Assembly (NCBI RefSeq): GCF_018130165.1
Contig: NZ_JAFCLZ010000016.1
Location: 147,539-211,538 of the forward strand
Direction: 5' to 3'
Source: Bradyrhizobium sp. JYMT SZCCT0180
GTDB taxonomy: Bacteria; Pseudomonadota; Alphaproteobacteria; Rhizobiales; Xanthobacteraceae
DNA length: 64,000 bases
The number at the start of each line of letters is the position of its first letter. Within the stretch, counting starts at the first letter, position 1. Position numbers and translations under genes: made by a program. Below the pieces are notes generated by a model. The model saw nothing but the letters and a program-made list of their open reading frames with translations, did no database searches and was not told where the DNA came from. This document shows positions 44,034 through 52,663 of this stretch, piece by piece.

Positions 44034-44584
44034 AATCGGCGGGCGCCGAATCCGCACCCGTATCCCTCCAGCAAATCGAGGCACGACCCATGGCCGCAGA
44101 TCCGCGCGTAAAATCCGTCGCCGAAATCAAGACGGCGCCACTGTTCGACATCGTCGTCGATCTCAATCCGCGGCTGAATTTCGGGGAAGGCCCGTTCGGA
44201 CGCCGCATCCTGTTCGGAGCGGCGGGCGGATCGTTCGAAGGCCCGAAACTGCGCGGCGACGTGCTGGCCGGCGGTGGCGACTGGGCGCTGTTCCGCACCG
44301 ACGGCGCGATGTCGCTGGACGTGCGGCTGACCTTGCGCATGCATGACGATGCGCTGGTGCATATGAGCTATGGCGGCCGCTGGATTACGCCGGCGAACTT
44401 GCGGGCCGATCTTGCCGATCCTGCCAGGCGCCAACAGGTCGATCCCGGCAGCTATTACTTCCGCACCAACCCGCTGTTCGAAACCGGCGCCGCGCAATAT
44501 GCCTGGATGAACGACATCGTCTGCGTCGGATCGGGTTATCTGGTCGAAGGCGGCATCGCCTATAACATCTCGCAGATCATCTGA
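44030..44584 (+). CDS. DUF3237 domain protein
   Basis: This 184-residue protein has the DUF3237 pattern LFDIVVDLNPRLNFGEGPFG, GGSFEGPKLRGDVLAGGGDW and VRLTLRMHDDALVHMSYGGR, ending WMNDIVCVGSGYL. It is a small beta-barrel family of unknown role. Translation is probably coupled to the upstream SnoaL gene by the ATGA overlap; an ATG at 44090 is an alternative start. Confidence 0.82.
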   Translation: MKSAGAESAPVSLQQIEARPMAADPRVKSVAEIKTAPLFDIVVDLNPRLNFGEGPFGRRILFGAAGGSFEGPKLRGDVLAGGGDWALFRTDGAMSLDVRLTLRMHDDALVHMSYGGRWITPANLRADLADPARRQQVDPGSYYFRTNPLFETGAAQYAWMNDIVCVGSGYLVEGGIAYNISQII

Positions 44585-44587
44585 CGG

Positions 44588-45313
44588 ATGTCATTCGTGG
44601 AAGGGCCGACCGAGGCGACGCTGCCGCGTCGTCTGGTGGCGGAGGCGCTCGGCACGGGCTTTCTGCTGATCGCCGTGGTCGGATCAGGCATTCTCGGCGA
44701 GCGACTATCGGGCGGCAGTTTCGGGCTGACACTGCTGGTCAACGCGCTAGCGACTGCGGCGGCCCTGTTCGCCCTGATCGAATGGCTCGGGCCGCTGTCG
44801 GGCGCGCACTTCAATCCGCTGGTTTCGCTCGCGCTGGCTTTCCGTGGCGATATCACTGGCCGTGTGGCGGTCGCCTATGTGCCTGCCCAGATCGCCGGTG
44901 CGGTGATCGGCGTTGGGATTGCCAATGCCATGTTCGACGCGCCGGTCTTCGCGTTCTCGACGCATGCGCGAAGCGGCGCTTCGATATGGCTCGGGGAGTT
45001 CGTAGCCACCTTTGGATTGCTGGGCGCGGTCTGGACCTGTTCGTTGTTGCGCCCGTCATCGGTCGCGGGCGTCGTCGCCGCCTATATCGGCGGCGCGTTC
45101 TGGTTCACCCCGACCGATTTTGCCAATCCCGCGGTGACTCTGGCGCGGGCACTCACCGACACCTTCTCCGGCATCCGGCCGTCGGATGTTCCGGGCTTTC
45201 TTATCGCGGAAATCGCCGGCGCGGTGGCCGCGGTCGTCACATTCCAGTGGCTCTCGCCAAAAGCGAAGGAGGTAGCGCAGAGGATTGACATTCCGATCCC
45301 AGGTCGCAAATGA
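44588..45313 (+). CDS. MIP/aquaporin family channel
   Basis: This 241-residue channel has six membrane segments and two half-helix motifs: AHFNPLVSLALAF (NPL in place of NPA) and DFANPAVTLARALTDTFSGI. It should conduct water or small neutral solutes across the inner membrane. It starts 3 bases after the DUF3237 stop, so it belongs to the SnoaL-DUF3237 operon. The variant first motif recalls solute- or metalloid-conducting aquaporins, but there is no ars gene nearby. Confidence 0.87.
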   Translation: MSFVEGPTEATLPRRLVAEALGTGFLLIAVVGSGILGERLSGGSFGLTLLVNALATAAALFALIEWLGPLSGAHFNPLVSLALAFRGDITGRVAVAYVPAQIAGAVIGVGIANAMFDAPVFAFSTHARSGASIWLGEFVATFGLLGAVWTCSLLRPSSVAGVVAAYIGGAFWFTPTDFANPAVTLARALTDTFSGIRPSDVPGFLIAEIAGAVAAVVTFQWLSPKAKEVAQRIDIPIPGRK

Positions 45314-45343
45314 TTGGGCCCACAATCAAGCGGCGAGGCGCTC

Positions 45344-46888
45344 ATGCCAAGCATCCGATCTGCCGTTTCAGGGACCGCGCTCGGCATGCTCGCTCTGGCG
45401 ACTCTGATCTGCGGCCCCGTAGCATTTGCTCAAGAAGGCGTCTGGCCAACCCGGCAATGGCAAACGTCCACGCCTGAAGAGCAGGGCATGGATTCGGTGG
45501 CGCTCGCCGACCTGCTCGATTTCGGGAAAACCCGCAGCCTCGACAGCCTGTTGCTGGTTCGGCATGGACGCATCGTGCTGGATGCCTATTACGCGCCATA
45601 TACATCAGACATTCCGCACCGGATAAACTCTTCGACCAAGGCGGTGGTCGGAACGTTGGCGGCGATTGCCCACAAGGATGGTCTGCTGGATAGCTTCGAC
45701 CATCCGGTGCTGGAGTTCTTTGGCGATCGCAGCATCGCTGATGTCGACGACCGAAAGAAAGCCATCACGGTTCAACACCTGTTGGATATGACATCGGGAA
45801 TCGACTGGAAGGAACCGCTGGACGGGCGTCCGGAGTCGATCATCGAAATGAGCCGCCAACGGGACTGGATCAAGTTCATTCTTGATCGTCCGATGTCGGG
45901 CGCGCCGGGAGAGGCCTTCAACTACAACAGCGGCGGCACGCACCTGTTGTCCGGCATCATCACCAAGCTCACCGGCATGAGCGCCGCGGATTATGCGAAG
46001 GCCAAGCTGTTCGGGCCGCTCGGAATCACCGTCTCGAATTGGTGGCGTGATCCCCAGGGTAACTCGACCGGCGGATACGGTCTGGCCTTGCTGCCGCGCG
46101 ACATGGCGAAGATTGGCTATCTGTATTTGCGCAACGGCCAATGGGAGGACAAATCGCTGCTTCCATCCGGCTGGATCGACAAGGTGAGCCACGCCACCGT
46201 GAACATGAACATGCCGAGATCGCCTGAACTGCGGTACTCCAATTTGTTCTGGGCGCTTCCCGACAAGCACGTCTACATGGCGAACGGATACCATTGCCAG
46301 CTCATCATGGTTCTCCCGCGGCTTGATATCGTCGCGGTGACGACCGCCAGGGATTTTTGTCCGTTAGGCAGGCTGGCTGATCTGATTTCCGGTGCCGTCA
46401 AATCCGAAACGGCATTGGCCCCGGACGCCGCCGCCTCAAATCGGCTCGCGGACAAGATTCGCGAGATATCGACCGAGAAGGCGACGGAAATTGGCGAAAC
46501 GCCGGGGACCGCAGCCGCGATCTCGGGACGTACCTACAAGTTTTCGGCCAATGGGCTGAACGTGAAATCGATATCGCTGATCCTCTCTCATCCGAGCCCG
46601 CACTACGACCTCGAGATATACGCATCCGATCCGAGCCAGCCGTCGCGCCGGTTTATCGGTCCGATTGGACTTGATGGTCTGTATCGCAAGGCAGACTCGA
46701 TCGCCGGCGGCGTATTTGCGACCAAGGGGAAGTGGTTGAACGGCTCCACGTTCGAGATTGAGCGGCAGGCGGTGGGGATGGACGAGCTACAGAAGTGGAC
46801 CCTGTCGTTTGAAGGCGACAGGCTTCACCTTCGCGGCAGGGACAGGACCGGCCGCGAGATTTCCGCCGATGGCGAAGCCGGCGGCTAG
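45344..46888 (+). CDS. Serine hydrolase of the beta-lactamase/class C fold
   Basis: This 514-residue secreted protein has a signal peptide (GTALGMLALATLICGPVAFA). The nucleophile motif SxxK is in RINSSTKAVVGTLAAIAHKD, and the YxN-like motif in GEAFNYNSGGTHLLSGIITK. The C-terminal 130 residues are a beta-rich extension. It resembles 6-aminohexanoate-dimer hydrolases and esterases more than true beta-lactamases. The ATG at 45344 is preferred over a TTG at 45314. Confidence 0.85.
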   Translation: MPSIRSAVSGTALGMLALATLICGPVAFAQEGVWPTRQWQTSTPEEQGMDSVALADLLDFGKTRSLDSLLLVRHGRIVLDAYYAPYTSDIPHRINSSTKAVVGTLAAIAHKDGLLDSFDHPVLEFFGDRSIADVDDRKKAITVQHLLDMTSGIDWKEPLDGRPESIIEMSRQRDWIKFILDRPMSGAPGEAFNYNSGGTHLLSGIITKLTGMSAADYAKAKLFGPLGITVSNWWRDPQGNSTGGYGLALLPRDMAKIGYLYLRNGQWEDKSLLPSGWIDKVSHATVNMNMPRSPELRYSNLFWALPDKHVYMANGYHCQLIMVLPRLDIVAVTTARDFCPLGRLADLISGAVKSETALAPDAAASNRLADKIREISTEKATEIGETPGTAAAISGRTYKFSANGLNVKSISLILSHPSPHYDLEIYASDPSQPSRRFIGPIGLDGLYRKADSIAGGVFATKGKWLNGSTFEIERQAVGMDELQKWTLSFEGDRLHLRGRDRTGREISADGEAGG

Positions 46889-46901
46889 GTTCAAGTTACC
46901 C

Positions 46902-47708
46902 CTATGGCGCCGCACCCGGCGCGGCAAACCCGTGCTTGGCGAGCAGCTGCTGGCCCTCAGCCGAAAGAATGAACAGCGCGAATTTGTACGCGGGCGCCGA
47001 CGCATCGTTGGTCACGGTCAGTCCGTAGTCGGCGCCGACCGCCAGCGCGTCGGGAAGAGCGATGATCTGCTGCTGCGGATTTTCCTTCTGCGCCGCCAGC
47101 GCGCCGGTGCAATAGGTCAGGAAGATGTCGGCGGCGCCCTGTGCGAGCAAATTGCCATAGATGGAGCGGTCCGGAGGTGCCGGAGGGCTGGTCGGTCCAC
47201 CCGTGAGCTGCAGGGCTTTCTTGTCGAGCAGGGCGTAGGCGCCGGGCTTGATCTTGTCGGCCTTGCGAAACACCTCCCAGGCATAGTCGCCTGATGGATC
47301 CGCGCGCAGCGTCGAGGTGCCGAGCTTGATCCCGGCGTCGAGCATCCGCTCGAGCAGCGTCGCGGGCTCGATTGCGAGCCCCGGCCTCACCAGCGCGCAC
47401 AGCCTGTTGCGCGCGAACAGCACCGCGGGGCCACTGCGCTTGGCGAGCGCCAATGCGCGCGGGTGCTCCATGTTGGCGGAAGCGAACACTTCGGCCTTGC
47501 CGCCGCCGGCGATCTCATCCTTGAGCAAACCGGATGGGCCGAATTTTGCCTTCACTTTGGTCCCGGTTGCGGCCTCGAAACTGGCCGCAACGTCGCTTAG
47601 CGCGCCGCGCAGGCTGCCGGCGGCATGAAGCAGCACCTGGTCTTCTGCGGTGGCTGGTGATGACATCGATATGAGAACCACGAGGCTTGCAAGAAGGCGA
47701 ATGCGCAT
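46902..47708 (-). CDS. ModA-like (SBP_bac_11) substrate-binding protein
   Basis: This 268-residue periplasmic protein has a signal peptide (MRIRLLASLVVLISMSSPAT then AEDQ). It shows a molybdate-binding-type fold: LLHAAGSLRGALSDVAASFE, FGPSGLLKDEIAGGGKAEVF and LGTSTLRADPSGDYAWEVF. Its start overlaps the tupA stop by one base (TGATG), so it is the last gene of the tungstate operon. A second binding protein with one permease/ATPase set suggests broadened oxyanion uptake. Confidence 0.83.
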   Translation of the reverse strand: MRIRLLASLVVLISMSSPATAEDQVLLHAAGSLRGALSDVAASFEAATGTKVKAKFGPSGLLKDEIAGGGKAEVFASANMEHPRALALAKRSGPAVLFARNRLCALVRPGLAIEPATLLERMLDAGIKLGTSTLRADPSGDYAWEVFRKADKIKPGAYALLDKKALQLTGGPTSPPAPPDRSIYGNLLAQGAADIFLTYCTGALAAQKENPQQQIIALPDALAVGADYGLTVTNDASAPAYKFALFILSAEGQQLLAKHGFAAPGAAP

Positions 47709-48535
47709 CAGGCGCCGGGATCGCTGGCATTGGGATAGAACAGCTGCTCGCCGTTGATCTTGAAATCGGCGATCGCCTTCTGGCCCTCGGTCGAGACCAG
47801 CCAATCGATGAATTGCTGGCCGAATTCCTTCTTGACGTTCGGATGCTTCGCCGGGTTCACCAGCATGACGCCATACTGGTTGAACAGCCGCTTGTCGCCT
47901 TCGACCTCGATGACGAGGTCGCCCTTGTTCTTGAACGAAAGCCAGGTCGCGCGATCGGTCAGCACATAGGCGTTTGAGGCCGCAGCTGTGTTGAGCGCGG
48001 CGCCCATGCCCTGGCCGATCTCCTTGTACCAGGGGCCCTTGTCCGTCGCGATGTCGATGCCGGCGACCTTCCAGAGATTGAGCTCGGCCTGGTGCGTGCC
48101 GGACTTGTCGCCGCGCGAAATGAAGTCGATGCCCTTCTCCTTGAGCGCCTTGAACGCGGCGACGATGTCCTTTGATCCCTTGATGCCGGCAGGATCGCTT
48201 TTCGGACCGACCAGGACGAAGTCGTTGTACATGACAGGGTAACGCTTGACGCCAAAGCCTTCGCTGAGGAATTTTTCTTCCGCCGCCTTGGCGTGGACGA
48301 ACAGCACGTCGGCGTCGCCGCGGCGGCCGGTATCGATCGCCTGGCCGGTGCCCTGTGCAACCACCTTCACGTCGATGCCCGTCTTGGCCTTGAACATCGG
48401 CAGCAGGTGGCCGAACAGGCCGGAATCCTGCGTCGAGGTGGTCGACGCCACCAGGATCGATTTGTCCTGCGCGAAGGCGGAGCCGGCGAAAACGGCGCTG
48501 ACGGCGATCGCCATCAGCAAGCGGCGAGTAAACAT
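47708..48535 (-). CDS. tupA: Tungstate ABC transporter, substrate-binding protein
   Basis: This 275-residue TupA-type protein has a signal peptide and the oxyanion motif ILVASTTSTQDSGLFGHLLP (the TTTS-like signature). It also has VVAQGTGQAIDTGRRGDADV, SRGDKSGTHQAELNLW and GMGAALNTAAASNAYVLTDR. It would bind tungstate, with a possible preference over molybdate. The ATG at 48535 follows GGGAGG. Third gene in tupB-tupC-tupA order. Confidence 0.88.
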   Translation of the reverse strand: MFTRRLLMAIAVSAVFAGSAFAQDKSILVASTTSTQDSGLFGHLLPMFKAKTGIDVKVVAQGTGQAIDTGRRGDADVLFVHAKAAEEKFLSEGFGVKRYPVMYNDFVLVGPKSDPAGIKGSKDIVAAFKALKEKGIDFISRGDKSGTHQAELNLWKVAGIDIATDKGPWYKEIGQGMGAALNTAAASNAYVLTDRATWLSFKNKGDLVIEVEGDKRLFNQYGVMLVNPAKHPNVKKEFGQQFIDWLVSTEGQKAIADFKINGEQLFYPNASDPGA

Positions 48536-48557
48536 TTCATGTCCTCCCAAAGATCAG

Positions 48558-49280
48558 TCAAACGAGCAGTTCGCCGGCGATGAACGTTCTCGCTTCGCCG
48601 GTTTGTGGTGTGTTGAAGAACGCTGCCGCCGGACCGGTTTCGATCACGCGGCCGCGGTGAAGCATGACGATGTCGCCCGCCAGCCGCCTGGCTTCGCCGA
48701 GGTCATGGGTCGCCATGACGATCTTGATACCGCGCTGGCTCACCGCGTGGACGATGTCCTCGATCGCCTTGGTGGCGGCGGGATCGAGGCTCGCGGTCGG
48801 CTCGTCCAGAAAAAGGATGGCGGGATCGCGGGCGAGCGCGCGCGCCAGCGCAAGGCGCTGCTGTTCGCCGCCTGATAGCCGGCGCGCGGGACGATCCGCC
48901 AATTGTCCGAGCCCGACCAGCGCCAGCAGCTCATCGATCCGGCTTTGCTGTTCCGTCCGCGCGACATCAGACGCACGCAAGGCATAGCGGATATTGGCGC
49001 TTGCGCTACGCCGCAGCATGGCCGGGCGCTGCAGCACGATGGCGCGCCGCGTCGGCGGGACATCTTCCCGTCCTCCCCACGTCACGCGCCCCTGTGATGG
49101 CCGCACCAGTCCCATCGCCGTGCGCAGCAGCGTGCTCTTCCCGGAGCCGTTCGGGCCGATCAGGATGGTCGGCGTCCCCGGGTTCAGCGTGAGGCTGATG
49201 CCGTCGAGGATCGTCACCGCCCCCGCGGCGACGGTGACGTTCTCGAACCTGATCGGCAGATCTGAAGTTGGCGCTCGCAT
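48558..49280 (-). CDS. tupC: Tungstate ABC transporter ATP-binding protein
   Basis: This 240-residue ATPase has Walker A ILIGPNGSGKSTLLRTAMGL, Q-loop region AIVLQRPAMLRRSASANIRY, signature RRLSGGEQQRLALARALA, Walker B AILFLDEPTASLDPA and switch His in KIVMATHDLGEARRLAGD. It starts 2 bases after the permease stop. The larger frame to 49709 is an out-of-register shadow of the permease gene. Confidence 0.9.
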   Translation of the reverse strand: MRAPTSDLPIRFENVTVAAGAVTILDGISLTLNPGTPTILIGPNGSGKSTLLRTAMGLVRPSQGRVTWGGREDVPPTRRAIVLQRPAMLRRSASANIRYALRASDVARTEQQSRIDELLALVGLGQLADRPARRLSGGEQQRLALARALARDPAILFLDEPTASLDPAATKAIEDIVHAVSQRGIKIVMATHDLGEARRLAGDIVMLHRGRVIETGPAAAFFNTPQTGEARTFIAGELLV

Positions 49281-49282
49281 GG

Positions 49283-49975
49283 TCACCCCGCCATTCGCTC
49301 GCCCGCTCGGCGGGCGGTCCAGGCGAGCGCGTTGACCGCGATCACGATTACGATCAGCACCATGCCGAGCCCGACGGCCAGCGGCAGGTCGCCCTTTGAT
49401 GTTTCCAGCGCGATTGCGGTCGTCATGGTGCGGGTGAAGCCGTCGATGTTGCCGCCGACAATGATGATGGCGCCGACCTCGGCCGCTGCCCGGCCAAACC
49501 CGGCAAGCAATGCGGTGACGAGACTGAAGCGCGCATCCCAGATCAGCGTCGCTACCCGGCCGACCGGGCCGACATTCATCGCGGTGAGTTCGTCGCGGTA
49601 TTCGAGCCACAGATCTTCGATGGTCTGGCGCGTGAGGGCCGCGATGATCGGGGCCACCAGCACCGTCTGCGCGATGATCATCGCCTTTGGCGTGAACAGC
49701 AGGCCCCATGAGCCGAGCGGACCCGCACGCGACAGCGCCAGGAAAACCGCCAGCCCGACCACCACCGGCGGCAGGCCCATCAGCGCGTTGAGCACGACGA
49801 TGACGGCCTGACGGCCGGGAAACTGGATCAGTGCCAGCGCTGCGCCGAAGGGGATTCCGATCAGGGCGGCAAGGACGACGGCGGAAAGGCTGACGATCAG
49901 CGACAGCCGCACGATGGCCAGCAGCGCTGGGTCACCGGTCAGCACCAGTTGAAGCGCAGAAACATCGCCCGGCAT
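49283..49975 (-). CDS. tupB: Tungstate ABC transporter permease
   Basis: This 230-residue permease is of the TupB/ModB type, with about five membrane segments: VVLAALIGIPFGAALALIQF, VIVVLNALMGLPPVVVGLAV and the EAA loop TLIWDARFSLVTALLAGFGR. First gene of the operon; divergent from the HTH-PBP regulator with a 95-base intergenic region. Confidence 0.88.
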   Translation of the reverse strand: MPGDVSALQLVLTGDPALLAIVRLSLIVSLSAVVLAALIGIPFGAALALIQFPGRQAVIVVLNALMGLPPVVVGLAVFLALSRAGPLGSWGLLFTPKAMIIAQTVLVAPIIAALTRQTIEDLWLEYRDELTAMNVGPVGRVATLIWDARFSLVTALLAGFGRAAAEVGAIIIVGGNIDGFTRTMTTAIALETSKGDLPLAVGLGMVLIVIVIAVNALAWTARRAGERMAG

Positions 49976-50024
49976 CGAAATCCATCCCTCTGCGTATCTT
50001 GTGCAGAAGCCGCGGGTATGGTCA

Positions 50025-50055
50025 AACTTCGTAACCTATTCATATTAATGCATAT
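50025..50055. promoter_or_regulatory. AT-rich candidate operator between tupB and its regulator
   Basis: The gap contains TTCGTAACCTATTCATATTA and then ATGCATATC, an AT-rich island with near-palindromic CATAT/ATGCATAT parts amid GC-rich sequence. It would suit an overlapping promoter and operator for the divergent genes. No consensus is known to me. Confidence 0.3.
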
Positions 50056-50070
50056 CTCTGCTGGTTTGCC

Positions 50071-50964
50071 ATGGCGGACTTACTGACCACCGACGAGGCC
50101 GCGACATACCTGCGGCTGTCCGAGCGCAAGCTCTACGAGCTGGTCGCGCAGGGCGCGGTGCCGTGCACCAAGGTGACGGGACGGTGGCTGTTTCCGCGCG
50201 CGGCGCTTGACCGCTGGGTGACGGCCGGCCTGATCGCGCCGGCGGCGCTCACCCATGTCGCAGCCCCTCCGATCCTTGGCGGCAGTCATGATCCCCTGTT
50301 GGAATGGGCGCTGCGCGAGAGCGGCTGTGGTCTCGCGAGCCTGCCGGAAGGCAGCGAAGAAGGATTGCGGCGGCTGACGCGCGGCGAGGTGATGGCCGCG
50401 GCGATTCATTTGCACGCCCAAGAAGGTGATGGAGATGACGAGCAGGTCAATATCGCAACCGTTGCCGGCGCACCGGGGTTGCACGATGCCGTCGTGATCT
50501 CGTTTGCTCGGCGCGAGCAAGGCATCCTGGTCGCGCCGGGCAATCCGCTCGGGCTGAGTGACATCGCCTCGGTCGCGCGGACCGGCGCGCGCATGGCGCA
50601 GCGTCCGCTCGGCGCCGGCGCGCAACTGCTGCTGCTGGCGCTGCTGGCCCGCGCCGGCCTCGCAGCGCATGATCTGCGCCTGTTGAAGCCGGTTTGTCCG
50701 ACCGGGACCGACATCGCGCAGGCGGTGCGTTCGGGCCGCGCCGATTGCGGAATCGCCACAAGGTCGGTCGCGCTGGCCGCCGCGCTCGAATTCCTGCCAC
50801 TGACATGGGAGAATTTTGATCTCGTGCTGCGGCAGCGCGACTATTTCCTGCCCGGGCCGCAGCGCCTGTTCGGCTTCCTGCGGTCGGCGGCCTTCCGCGA
50901 GCACGCGACAGAACTTGCCGGCTACGACATCGACCGTGTCGGCGAAGTGCGGCTGGTGAATTAG
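50071..50964 (+). CDS. HTH-PBP one-component regulator (probable tungstate/molybdate sensor)
   Basis: This 297-residue protein has an excisionase/MerR-type helix-turn-helix (LLTTDEAATYLRLSERKLYE, VTGRWLFPRAALDRWV). It is followed by a periplasmic-binding-protein-like ligand domain (about 70-297, GGSHDPLLEWALRESGCGL, VCPTGTDIAQAVRSGRADCG). Proteins of this design sense small oxyanions or organic acids in the cytoplasm. It is divergent from tupBCA, which points to control of that operon. Ribosome site is weak. Confidence 0.82.
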   Translation: MADLLTTDEAATYLRLSERKLYELVAQGAVPCTKVTGRWLFPRAALDRWVTAGLIAPAALTHVAAPPILGGSHDPLLEWALRESGCGLASLPEGSEEGLRRLTRGEVMAAAIHLHAQEGDGDDEQVNIATVAGAPGLHDAVVISFARREQGILVAPGNPLGLSDIASVARTGARMAQRPLGAGAQLLLLALLARAGLAAHDLRLLKPVCPTGTDIAQAVRSGRADCGIATRSVALAAALEFLPLTWENFDLVLRQRDYFLPGPQRLFGFLRSAAFREHATELAGYDIDRVGEVRLVN

Positions 50965-51293
50965 TTTCTGCCGGGCCGGGACCAATGCTCCCTGGTCAGC
51001 ATCAGACGCATGAGTTCGGCCTGACGCGTCGTGCCGGTCTTCGCAAAGATGCGATGGAGATGGGTCCGCGCCGTCGCAATCTTGATCCCAAGCCGGTCCG
51101 CGGCGGTTTGAAGGCTGCTGCCCCGGATTAATTCGTGAATCAGCCCGACTTCCGCCGGCGTAAGTCCGAACTTCTTCTGCAGTTGCTCGTCGTCCGGCAG
51201 CGAGCCTGCAAGACGGCTGGCAAGGGCCCGGATCACAATTTGGCTGGATGCCGGAAATGAGATGGTGGCCGTTCGAGACTCATGTTCGATCAC
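50961..51293 (-). CDS. LuxR-type HTH transcriptional regulator, short
   Basis: This 110-residue protein is mostly a LuxR DNA-binding domain: FGLTPAEVGLIHELIRGSSL, IKIATARTHLHRIFAKTGTT. There is no sensor domain. It starts with a GTG and its 3' end overlaps the convergent regulator gene by 4 bases. Confidence 0.78.
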   Translation of the reverse strand: MIEHESRTATISFPASSQIVIRALASRLAGSLPDDEQLQKKFGLTPAEVGLIHELIRGSSLQTAADRLGIKIATARTHLHRIFAKTGTTRQAELMRLMLTREHWSRPGRN

Positions 51294-51407
51294 GATTCTG
51301 CGTTTGGCGCCCGCTTGGCGGATTGAACGATGATGTGCAAATGTTCCGTCAGCGCAGCTTGAGTAGCGGGCGAGACGCGTAAGATTGCATCGAGAAAACC
51401 ATCCGGA

Positions 51408-52562
51408 GTGTTTTCGGTCGTGGGCAGCAGCGGTCTCTTGTCGATCGACCTCGGTCTTCGTGGCGCAGCGGCAGGGTTAGCGTTGCTGATCGCTTCTGTA
51501 GGGCTGCGCGATCTCCGTGACAGCACGGTCGCACGCCTTGGCGCGGCGGTCGCGATCAGCGCGGCCGCTTCCGCAATCTGTTCGGCGCCGAATTTTCCGC
51601 GGCCCTGGCAATGGTGGGGTCTGATTCTGCTGGCATTGGCGGCCGGCGGCGGGGTCCTGTTCTGGCTTTGGGCGCGTGCGGCCTTCGATGACGACTTCGT
51701 GCTGCGGCGCTGGCATGGCGCTCTGTGGGTCGTGTTGGCCGGCACCGAAGTGCTCATCGCCGGCGGGGCCATCGATTGGCCGATGCCCGGACAGGTGCTC
51801 GACCGTGCGGTGCAGGTCGCATCTCTTGGCCTGACTCTATTGGCCGTGGTGCAGGTGCTCGTGACATGGCGAGCGGACATGGTGGAGGGACGACGGCGGC
51901 AGCGGCTGGTCATTCTGATCGGAGCGTCGGTCTACACCGCCATTGTGACATTGCTGAACTTTTTTCCGCCGCTATCGCCTTCCGGGGCGTCGATCGCGAG
52001 CGTCGCCAAGGCTTTCGGCCTCTGCGTGTTGATGGTTCTCTATGGCTGGATGCTGTTGCGGGCGGTTGGAACGCCGGAAGGCCCCCGGCGTCTCCCGGCG
52101 GCAGATATCCTCGGCGATATCAGCGCCGGCGCATCGGACGCGGAGGACAAGCCCGTCGTCGACCAGCCCTTGTTGCGCCGGCTGCAGCACCTGATGATCG
52201 TCGATCGCGCCTATCGGCGCGAGGGGCTGACCATCGGTGTGCTGTCCGCCGAGCTTGACGTGCCGGAATACCGGCTGCGGCAGCTCATTAACGAGGGCCT
52301 GGGTCATCGCAATTTCAATGCGTTCCTTAACCGCTACCGGATCGAGGAAGCCAAGGCGGCCCTGGCCGATCCGGAACAGATGGAGGTACCGGTACTGACG
52401 ATCGCCATGGACACCGGATTCCAGTCGATCGGGCCGTTCAACCGCGCCTTCAAGGCAGCCACCGACCTGACCCCAACCGAATTCCGGCGTCTCGCAATGG
52501 CGAAGAACGCATCGATGGCGCCGAAGGCGCACGCCATTTCAGGAATCGGCAAGCCGGACTGA
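51408..52562 (+). CDS. Membrane AraC-family transcriptional regulator
   Basis: This 384-residue protein has an N-terminal half with about seven hydrophobic segments (to about residue 225) and a C-terminal AraC domain (LTIGVLSAELDVPEYRLRQL, RNFNAFLNRYRIEEAKAAL, IAMDTGFQSIGPFNRAFKAA). This layout is common for membrane-bound regulators next to hydrolases. Start is GTG at 51408. It precedes a secreted serine hydrolase gene by about 100 bases on the same strand and may control it. Confidence 0.83.
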   Translation: MFSVVGSSGLLSIDLGLRGAAAGLALLIASVGLRDLRDSTVARLGAAVAISAAASAICSAPNFPRPWQWWGLILLALAAGGGVLFWLWARAAFDDDFVLRRWHGALWVVLAGTEVLIAGGAIDWPMPGQVLDRAVQVASLGLTLLAVVQVLVTWRADMVEGRRRQRLVILIGASVYTAIVTLLNFFPPLSPSGASIASVAKAFGLCVLMVLYGWMLLRAVGTPEGPRRLPAADILGDISAGASDAEDKPVVDQPLLRRLQHLMIVDRAYRREGLTIGVLSAELDVPEYRLRQLINEGLGHRNFNAFLNRYRIEEAKAALADPEQMEVPVLTIAMDTGFQSIGPFNRAFKAATDLTPTEFRRLAMAKNASMAPKAHAISGIGKPD

Positions 52563-52663
52563 GGAATCGGCCAACCGAATTTCAAGTTTTGGCGAGAGGG
52601 AACCAAAACGATCGGGCAGGTTGCCTTCGAATCCCGATTTGGGATCGTCTGAAGGGCTCCCCA

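Noticed and set aside
48558..49709. 383-residue version of the tupC product
   Set aside because: The first 143 residues are the permease gene read in another frame; the ATG at 49280 gives a standard ABC ATPase.
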